Positions 56,674 to 64,000 of a stretch of DNA of 64,000 nucleotides are shown here, piece after piece (the stretch's first letter is position 1; each line of letters opens with the position of its first letter). Position numbers and translations under genes: made by a program. The stretch is from the NCBI GenBank assembly GCA_963921195.1, contig OY992536.1:183156995-183220994 (forward strand), read 5' to 3'. The notes beneath the pieces were generated by a model, which was not told the origin of the DNA, did no database searches, and saw nothing but the letters and a program-made list of their open reading frames with translations. The stretch is from Pegoplata infirma (Eukaryota > Arthropoda > Insecta > Diptera > Anthomyiidae).

Positions 56674-57966
56674 CAGGGTCGCCAGTTTTTTTTTGGATGC
56701 CATCCCCAAATTAAAATTTCTCATCCCCAAAAATCCCCAAAATTTTTTTTTTCAAAATTTACTAAACGCAAAAAACACTTGCAACCCATCAAGTGCTTTT
56801 GAGTAATTTAGCCAATTTTTTAGAACAAAAACTTGGTTAACTTACGTACAAACACTTGCTGGTATTTTACACAGAAACTTGGCTAAAAAGTGTAAGTGTA
56901 TTTTGCGTGTTGAGCGATTAGCACATAGTTTGAAGCCGCCAATTTTTCGATAAGTATTATGATAAAATTCAAAAGCAACGGAAATGTTTTATCACGGATG
57001 GATAACTCACGAATTTTTAATTTACACACCAGCGATTGAGTACTTTATTGGACCAAATTTAATTTAATCTTGTTTTATATCTTCACACAAAAAAAAATTA
57101 AAAAAATTTTGCCAGCTTTTGGTTTAATTACAACCTATAAAGTGGTTTTGGATAACTTACCAAAGTTTTTGCTCTAAAAAACTTAGGTAAATTATACAAA
57201 ACCACTTTATAGGTTGTATTATCCCCAAAACGTACACAATTTTTTTATATTTTTTTTTGTGTGTTGAATTCCCTCAAAAGTTTTCTCAGCAAACGTAAGT
57301 CATCGGCCCTAAGAAATTGTTTGTACCCTTTAAAAAAAACAACGAAAATTCTTTTAAGGTTTGATATACATATTGCCGTAAAACCCATTAAATTTTTATA
57401 AATACTAACTCCGGAATAGGTATCTAAAACGTTGTATTGCTTTTTAAGAATTTAAGAAGTTGTAAAAGGCCAGTATTTTCAATTGATGTACTTTTAGACT
57501 TTTTTTCTACAGAAAAAACTTGTGAATTTTGGAAATTTCTATAATAGATTTAAAGGATATACCTACTATAGAAAATGTATGAAAATTTACAATTTGGTTT
57601 AAAGAAAAATAAAAGCATGATAACATGATACCACTACGATCCAGGTTTTGACAGAAACCATATAAAATTTTAGTTTTTTCTATATAAATGTCACATTATT
57701 CCTACGTTTGAGGTTTTTTGTGTATGCTTTAATGTCCACGATTTATCAAAAATAAAGTAGAGTTAATTTTATCGATTTTAGCATTATTTTATGATTAATG
57801 TATTTAAAAAACACTTGTTTATCTAAAATATTTCATCCCCTAAAAATCCCCTAAAAAATCAGTGTCATCCCCATGAAATCCCCGGATCCCCAAATCAAAT
57901 TTTTCATCCCCAATTTCCAAAAAAAATCCCCTATTTGGGGACAAAACCCCTAAACTGGCAACACTG
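56674..57966. mobile_element. hAT-type element (CAGGGTCGCCAG) with AATACACT duplication
   Basis: The left end CAGGGTCGCCAGTTT and the right end AAACTGGCAACACTG are flanked by perfect AATACACT repeats (56666-56673 and 57967-57974). Both subterminal regions repeat 'catccccaaa' and 'aaatcccc' motifs. The interior has an inverted 'acaacctataaagtggtttt' near 57130-57220. 1293 bp, non-coding. A relative begins at 63543. Confidence 0.87.
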
Positions 57967-57970
57967 AATA

Positions 57971-58155
57971 CACTCATAGAATGTTGTAGGTAAAATTTAG
58001 TTTAATTGAATTTTTATTATTTTTTGTAAATTAATTAATATAGTGAACAAAAATATTTACTCTACCTTGACAAATGCATTAATGAAAAATTAGTTTTAAA
58101 GAAAAATAATAAAAAGTCAGTTTCACTTAATGTTACCATAAGCATTTTATGAGTG
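57971..58155. mobile_element. TA-type MITE at the foldback centre
   Basis: CACTCATAGAATG and CATTTTATGAGTG ends, TA on both sides (57969-57970, 58156-58157). 185 bp. It lies exactly at the symmetry axis of the foldback: outside it 'gacagacaata' and 'tattatctgtc' mirror each other. Its left TA and first bases are duplicated by the hAT insertion. Confidence 0.75.
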
Positions 58156-58287
58156 TATTATCTGTCTGCTCTCTACAATACGTAGCAAGAGAATAAAGTT
58201 AGATACTCTCATATACACATTTCTGTACTGCATTTGCATAATGTGTCTATGTTTGTAGTGGTGACTAATAATTGGTTTGTTTACATT

Positions 58288-59510
58288 TTCTGAATTTCAA
58301 TTGTGTTTTTCTGAATTTCAATTGGGCTTTTCTGAATTTCAATTGTGATTTTCTGAATTTCAATTGTGATTTTCTGAATTTCAATTGTGCTTTTCTGAAT
58401 TTCAATTGTGCTTTTCTGAATTTCAATTGGGCTTTTCTGAATTTCAATTGTGATTTTCTGAATTTCAATTGTGATTTTCTGAATTTCAATTGGGCTTTTC
58501 TGAATTTCAATTACGATTTCTGAATTTCAATTGGTCTTTTCTGAATTTCAATTGGGCTTTTCTGAATTTCAATTGTGCTTTTCTGAATTTCAATTGTGAT
58601 TTTCTGAATTTCAATTGGGCTTTTCTGAATTTCAATTACGATTTCTGAATTTCAATTGGGCTTTTCTGAATTTCAATTTTGATTTTCTGAATTTCAATTG
58701 GGCTTTTCTGAATTTCAATTGTGATTTTCTGAATTTCAATTGGGCTATTCTGAATTTCAATTGTGATTTTCTGAATTTCAATTGTGCTTTTCTGAATTTC
58801 AATTGTGATTTTCTGAATTTCAATTGTGATTTTCTGAATTTCAATTGTGCTTTTCTGAATTTCAATTGTGCTTTTCTGAATTTCAATTGGGCTTTTCTGA
58901 ATTTCAATTGTGATTTTCTGAATTTCAATTGTGATTTTCTGAATTTCAATTGGGCTTTTCTGAATTTCAATTACGATTTCTGAATTTCAATTACGATTTC
59001 TGAATTTCAATTATGCTTTTCTGAATTTCAATTGGGCATTTCTGAATTTCAATTGTGCTTTTCTGAATTTCAATTGGGCTTTTCTGAATTTCAATTACGA
59101 TTTCTGAATTTCAATTGTGCTTTTCTGAATTTCAATTGTGCTTTTCTGAATTTCAATTGGGGTTTTCTGAATTTCAATTGTGCTTTTCTGAATTTCAATT
59201 GGGCTTTTCTGAATTTCCATTGTGCTTTTCTGAATTTCAATTGGGCTTTTCTGAATTTCAATTGATCTTTTCTGAATTTCAATTGTGCTTTTCTGAATTT
59301 CAATTGTGATTTCTGAATTTCAATTGGGCTTTTCTGAATTTCAATTGTGATTTCTGAATTTCAATTGGGCTTTTCTGAATTTCAATTGTGATTTCTGAAT
59401 TTCAATTGGGCTTTTCTGAATTTCAATTACGATTTCTGAATTTCAATTGTGCTTTTCTGAATTTCAATTGAGATTTCTGAATTACAATTAATCTTTTCTG
59501 AATTTCAATT
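58288..59510 (-). repeat. 21-bp minisatellite array, right arm
   Basis: Inverted counterpart of the left array, about 57 units. Read on the minus strand, the order of variable parts largely repeats that of the left arm. Confidence 0.95.
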
Positions 59511-59523
59511 GGAAAAGGTGTAG

Positions 59524-59880
59524 TTTTAAAACAACAACATTTTTTGGTTGCTTTTACCGTAAAATATAGTAGACGCCTAACAACAACAAATGTAGTTGTT
59601 TTAACTGGCTTTTGTAGTGGAATCTACTATCATAATTTTACTCCAATTTAAGGTTGGAGTAAAATTTTGTATAAAAAACTATATGAAACCCATAAAAAAT
59701 GTCAAAGTGTATTTTTTCTCCATATATATTAGAATCACGTAAATTAAATAAAATTTTAATGATGGTTTCACATGGCTCACCAAAAATTTATATTAATGAA
59801 AGCAAAAAATATGCCTGCTGCTTGCTGCTGATTTGTTAAGAAACACAAAGGTTGCAATTTGCATTTACTTACCAAGTGCA
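59524..59880. other. Stretch without recognised feature
   Basis: Contains 'aaaacaacaacattttttgg' and 'caacaacaaatgtagttgtt'. No gene. Confidence 0.35.
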
Positions 59881-60374
59881 ATTACACATTTAATCAATGA
59901 TTTTTTTCATTCATTTCATTAAAAACTTTATAAAACGTTTCAAACAAGTTCTACGAGTATTTTCATTATTTCCATTTAAGCAGAGACCATAACAGTTATG
60001 AGATTTATTGAAAAAAATCAAATTTAACTGTTCAAAAATATTTCTTCAAATAAAAATTTAAAAATAACAGTTTGAAATGATTTATATAAAAATATGTTTA
60101 AAATAACAGAAATAAAAAACTTTTATGTTTTATAACTGTAATTAAAAACTCTTTGAGCCTTAAAAAACTCGAGTTATTGAAATAAAACAACAATAAACGC
60201 ATGCAGAAGAATCCTATTTATATCTAATACTTCAATCATTGACTTAAAGATATAAACTTTGATTGATTTTTTTTAAAAATAACTGTTATAGCAGTTATTT
60301 ACTCAAATAAATATAAATTGTTTGAACAAAAAGTTTTTAATAACAGTTATTTTTTACTGTTATTGAAAAAATCA

Positions 60375-61060
60375 ACAAGTAGAAAAGTTAAATTCGACTT
60401 GGCCGAATCTATGAATACCCTCCACAATGCCCAATTTAAGTGATAATAAATTTTCTAACGTGAAATAATAACAGTTTTGATTAGAAATATTTTATTTTGT
60501 TTAAAAAAATTTTTTTTTAGTAATTTTTGAAAAAAAAAAAATAATTTACAATTTTTTTTTTTTTGAGTGTAAAATTTTTTTTGAGTGTAAAATTTTTTTC
60601 GAGTGTATTTTTTTTTTTGTTTTGGTATAAAAATATTTTTGAGTGACAAAAATACGTTGTAAAATATTTTTGTGACTTAGCAATGTTTTTAAAACAGGTT
60701 TAATGGGTTTTCAACACGTGAATTTTAGGTGAAGCTAATCTGAAATTCACGGTTTTGCTAATAACTTTTGAACCACCTGACCGATTTGGCTGAAATTCAA
60801 CACGAACGAAGCTGGAGGAACAAAAAATATATATATGCCAAGCTTCAGCATCCTCAGAATTGCTTTTCGAAAGTTATAGTGCTTTTTATCTCAAAAATTC
60901 ACGAAAAACCCTTGCCGAAATTCAGTATTTTGCTCATAACTTTTGAACCACTGGACCGATTTCGCTGGATTGCAATACCAATCTGACCAGGTAAATGCCC
61001 AACATATATGCCAAACTTCAGGAGCCTCCGTTAAGTCTTTCAAAAGTTAGCGTGTTTTCA

Positions 61061-61150
<90 letters not shown>

Positions 61151-61313
61151 GGACGGACGGACGGACGGACGGACGGACATCGCTAGATCGTCTTAAAATC
61201 GATCGAGGATCATGAATATATATACTTTATGGGGTCCTAGACCAATATTTCGAGGTATTACAAACGGAATGACAAACTTATATATACCCTCTATCACTAG
61301 AGTGGAGGGTATA
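60375..61313 (+). mobile_element. DINE-like (Helentron) element, near full length
   Basis: 5' start 'acaagtagaaaagttaaatt', stem 'cgacttggccg', 'gaataccctccacaatg'. The middle repeats 'aacttttgaaccacctgacc gattt'-type blocks (60765, 60940). Then come the GACA/GACG microsatellite, 'tactttatggggtcctagac', and the 3' hairpin 'accctctatcactagagtgg agggtat'. 0.94 kb. This is the best example of the family here. Confidence 0.8.
61060..61178 (+). repeat. (GACA)n(GACG)n microsatellite
   Basis: About 88 bp of perfect ACAG tetramers followed by about 30 bp of ACGG tetramers, in the core of the DINE. The DRQT repeat frame is an artefact. Confidence 0.97.
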
Positions 61314-61567
61314 AAAAAATAAATGTTATTGCAAATTTTAACACGGGACATCTTTAGAAGTCTTTTTAAATATAAAATACTAAGTTTGGACAACATTCGT
61401 TTCATGATTTTTTTAAAACAAAAAGACACATATAACTGTTATATTTGGTCTCTGCATTTAAGTTATCATTGAAAGGAACTTTAGTGACATCAGTTTCATA
61501 AATCAAATGAAAACGTGAGTCATTTTTCATAGAGCTTATGTCAATTTTCATTATTTTTATTTCAGTG

Positions 61568-62032
61568 TATATTATGCCCACATGAATTTTTTTAACCGGG
61601 GTTTTATTTATTTTTCTATTAGACCAGTAACAATAAAAATAACATAAAAAAAAACTAATATTAAAAATGCTTTCTGTGTTCTTTTGTTTTATTAGTTTCC
61701 GGTTACAAGTGTAAATGGATATAAAAACAAACAACACAAAAAACTTTTATCAAAATTATAAAATTATTTCAAAAATCTTTTTCATTAAATGGGTGACATA
61801 TTTGTTTTTCTTTTATATATCAGGCATTCTATAAAGTTTTGAATTATTACAAAACCAAATGTTTTTTCCAACCATTAACAGGTCTTCAATAGAAAGTTTG
61901 GTTCAGAGGTTTTGTCAAGTTTTATATAGTCCGAAAACTTTTTTTTTCATTTTTTAAAATTTTTTACCATAAAAATTTTTAGGGAAATGAATTCAAAGTT
62001 TTTTATTTTGTTAACCTTATATCATTTCAAAA
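61568..62032. other. AT-rich stretch without recognised feature
   Basis: No repeat partner or coding frame. Confidence 0.35.
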
Positions 62033-62443
62033 CTACACCATTTCCAATTGTATTTTACAAATTTCCAAATGTTTTTCAAAGTTGTCCAAATGTATTTTAA
62101 AATTGTCCAAATGTAGTTTAAAATTTTCTAAATGTTTTTTAAAATTGTCCAAATGTATTTTAAAATTGTCCAAATACATTTTAAAATTGACCAATTGAAT
62201 TTTAAAATTGTATAAATGTATTTTAAAATTGTCCAAATGTATTTTAAAATTTAAATATATTTGGACAATTTTAAAATATATTTGGACAATTTTAAAATAC
62301 ATTTGGACAATTTTAAAATACATTTGGACAATTTTAAAATACATTTAGACAATTTTAAAACTCATTTGGACAATTTTAAAATACATTTGGACAAATTTAA
62401 AATACATTTGGAAATTTTTAAAATACAATTGGAAATGATGTAG
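62033..62443. mobile_element. Small foldback with 21-bp subrepeats
   Basis: CTACACCATTTCCAATTG at the left and CAATTGGAAATGATGTAG at the right. Each arm is an array of about nine units of 'attttaaaattgtccaaatg' plus T (21 bp), inverted around 62250. The terminal 18 bp differ from those of the 55208-59523 element at one position on the left end. Confidence 0.85.
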
Positions 62444-63179
62444 ACATTTGTTGCGGAATGTCTTATTTAAGTGTGTTTGTTATTTTTTAATATATTTTGG
62501 CCTTCCTTTTACAAATTGTTCTATTTTAATATCCTACACCACAATGTGGCCTATGAATTTAAAATGTGACTTTAATAGAAACTAACATAAATTCAGTAAA
62601 TTATTTTTGAGGCAGTGTTTCTCACTTAATATTTTTCTAGACCCATTCAATATATTTCAATTTTAAAAATCAAATAATTCAAAAGTTATGAACGAAAATT
62701 TAAGGACACCTCAAACATTTTGGTACATTCAACATAACCTAAAAACACAAAATGCATTAATTCTGCTGCAGTAGCGCAATTCACTTACATTTTAACGACC
62801 AAAATCGGTAGTTATATTTTCAAAAATAGTTAATTATCGACAATTGTCTTTAAAAGCGATTCTATAACATTTTTCTATCGAATTTTTTCGGTATTGAAAA
62901 TCGTTAACTTATGAACAAAAATTTGTTTGAAGTGTAAGTTAACGAAATTTTTCGGTTCTCCATACAATTTCAAAATAAACAAATTTCGAATTAACTGAAA
63001 AATTAAAAGAATTACATATTCGTTAAAAAAACCCGACAATTCTCGCTAGTTAACGATATCGATAATTTCGTTAAAAAAGTTATTGAATCGCACTACTGGT
63101 TGACATAAGTATGTGAACATAATTGAACACCGAATGGTATTTTAACAAGTACGAACAATAGACTGGCATTTTTCTGTAT
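62444..63179. other. AT-rich stretch without recognised feature
   Basis: 'cgttaacttatgaac', 'cgataatttcgtt' and similar motifs near 62800-63080 may be a degraded palindrome. No gene. Confidence 0.35.
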
Positions 63180-63275
63180 AGCAAAATTTTTTCTTCTCCG
63201 ATGATTTTTTTATTTTACTACGCCTAAACCTCATGTGGAGGGTATCAATATATTGGGCAAGGCTGAATTAAACTT
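63180..63275 (-). mobile_element. DINE-like 5' end fragment
   Basis: On the minus strand 'gtttaattcagccttgccca' and 'gataccctccacatgag' match the DINE 5' end (60385-60430). Confidence 0.55.
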
Positions 63276-63542
63276 TTTTATGAAAAAAAAATTTTATAAA
63301 GAAAAATAATTTTATATTAAAAAAAGTTCTTTTTGTAAAAAAAAAAATTATGAAAAAAAAATTATGAAAAAAAAATTTGATAAAAAAAAAATTAATGAAG
63401 AAAACAAAAATTTTTTATAATTATAATTATTCCATGTTTTATTAAGGGGGGGGGGGATTTAAGGAAAAAAAATTTAATTCTGTTTTTCTTATTTGAAAGA
63501 TAAATTACACCGCTCAACAAATCGAAGGTTTTTGGTTCCGGT
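63276..63542. repeat. A-run array, poly-G and TAGGGATG-element fragment
   Basis: 63276-63420 has 'attatgaaaaaaaa' units like the foldback arrays. A run of ten G is at 63447-63456. 63500-63542 ('accgctcaacaaatcgaagg') matches 6226-6245. Confidence 0.6.
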
Positions 63543-64000
63543 CAGGGTTGCCAGATACTTTTTTCCGTTGTCCCCAAAAAAAAAATAAAATATCCCCAAA
63601 AATCCCCAAGCAATAAAAAAATACGTTTTTTTTAATCACACAAACATTTTTTTTTTGTTAATTTTTAAAAAAATTTTATGGATGGTATTTTTTTATTTTT
63701 ATTTTGTAGATTTAAATTTAAAAAATCCCAAAAAAACCGCCAAACGAGTTAATTAACGGGTTTTGACAATGTTAATATACATTTTTCAACCGATAAATGC
63801 ACGTTTTATTGATGCGCTTCGCAATCTCGTACTAAAGAGTTGTTTTCACTAAAAATTTTGTTAAAAATCGTTGATTATATTGAATTTAGCTTGTTGTATC
63901 AAATACATACAATTTTGAAGATCCCCAAAAAATCCCCAAAATAATTTTTGAAATCCCCATAAAAATCCCCAATCCCCAAGTGAGATTTCTTGTCCTTTTT
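63543..64000. mobile_element. hAT-type element (CAGGGTTGCCAG), cut by the window end
   Basis: CAGGGTTGCCAGATAC followed by 'ccccaaaaatccccaag' motifs, as in 56674-57966. The last 100 bp again show 'aatccccaaaa' motifs, so the right end is probably just outside the window. Confidence 0.7.

Larger units (their letters stand above)
55208..59523. mobile_element. Foldback element with 21-bp minisatellite arms
   Basis: Ends CTACACCTTTTCCAATTG and CAATTGGAAAAGGTGTAG are exact complements. Each arm is a tandem array (55218-56545 and 58288-59510) followed inward by a unique inverted segment: 'gtaaacaaaccaattat' and 'ctctacaatacgtagcaaga' on one side, their complements on the other. The symmetry axis holds a 185-bp MITE, beside which a hAT element has inserted. 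Long terminal repeats made of tandem subrepeats are the hallmark of Foldback elements. No transposase is visible. Confidence 0.85.
59981..61454. mobile_element. hAT-type element (CAGAGACC) with CATTTAAG duplication
   Basis: CAGAGACCATAACAGTTAT at the left and ATAACTGTTATATTTGGTCTCTG, in part, at the right, flanked by perfect CATTTAAG repeats (59973-59980 and 61455-61462). Repeated 'aataacagttat' motifs lie within. A DINE copy (60375-61313) is nested inside. No transposase. Confidence 0.87.
59881..61567 (-). mobile_element. TA-type MITE, ATGAAA family, split by a hAT element
   Basis: The right end 'ttttatttcagtg|TA' and the text on both sides of the hAT insert read, on the minus strand, like 497-715: 'tcaatgaaaacttgc', 'gtagaacttgtttgaaacgt'. 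The other end is truncated near 59881. Confidence 0.7.

Noticed and set aside
55407..59309. Long stop-free frames encoding KFRKAQL, NFNCAFL or SEFQLGF repeats on both strands
   Set aside because: They follow from a 21-bp repeat without stops in several frames; they exist on both strands and break where 20-bp units occur. No start context or independent evidence of coding.
55218..59510. CRISPR-like array of regular repeats with short variable parts
   Set aside because: The variable parts are only 6-8 bp and recur; the DNA is eukaryotic; the arrays form inverted arms of a foldback element and no cas genes are present.
60995..61186. Frame ending in DRQT repeats
   Set aside because: Translation of the GACA microsatellite within a DINE.

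Overview
The window looks like repeat-rich intergenic DNA from a fly (Diptera, probably a calyptrate fly). It is very AT-rich. It carries many DINE-1/INE-1-like (Helentron) copies with GACA/GACG microsatellite cores, a CsRn1-clade Ty3/Gypsy retrotransposon, hAT-type elements with 8-bp target duplications, and large foldback palindromes. I found no intact host gene. Almost all long open frames are by-products of tandem repeats. The only convincing protein-coding sequence is the gag-pol of the LTR element, a pogo-type transposase tail of about 46 codons, and two copies of a captured histone H1-like fragment.

Layout. 1-5000: DINE pieces, a TA-flanked MITE with a duplicated right end and three hairpin MITEs inside it, then a 1.3-kb palindrome. 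5000-13100: a TAGGGATG-ended element, TA-flanked MITEs (one with a tRNA-like module), a non-repetitive stretch with a TATA-type promoter-like motif (about 9940), and a foldback element built of long A/T-run arrays nested inside a TA-flanked MITE. 13100-26800: a 35-bp palindromic satellite, hAT MITEs, a pogo-like MITE, inverted CCCAGC elements, and the first H1-carrying MITE. 26789-33388: a hAT element with a perfect 8-bp duplication, split by a 5.0-kb CsRn1-like retrotransposon (26991-32004). The retrotransposon has identical 187-bp LTRs, a GTACA duplication and a textbook TTTAAAC -1 frameshift site between gag and pol. 33900-35870: a TTTTA pentamer array and a hAT-like element containing the second H1-carrying MITE. 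36000-53000: palindromes, a DINE interrupted by a MITE that carries two divergent tRNA-like modules, and several nested hAT/MITE pairs. 53600-59523: a hAT MITE, a palindrome and a 4.3-kb foldback element. The arms of the foldback are 21-bp minisatellite arrays whose variant units run in mirror order. 59900-64000: further nesting (MITE, then hAT, then DINE), a second, smaller foldback with the same ends and the same period but a different unit, and a hAT element leaving the window.

The elements interact by nesting. Insertions inside older insertions, and in one case inside the target duplication of another element, give exact boundaries and a relative order of events. One feature recurs: at least a dozen elements share only the terminal motif CACTCA or CACTGA next to TA, and have unrelated, internally repetitive interiors. 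The most interesting items are the H1-capturing MITE family, the foldbacks with mirrored repeat order, and the frameshift signal of the retrotransposon. All calls rest on reading the sequence by eye; no database search was run.
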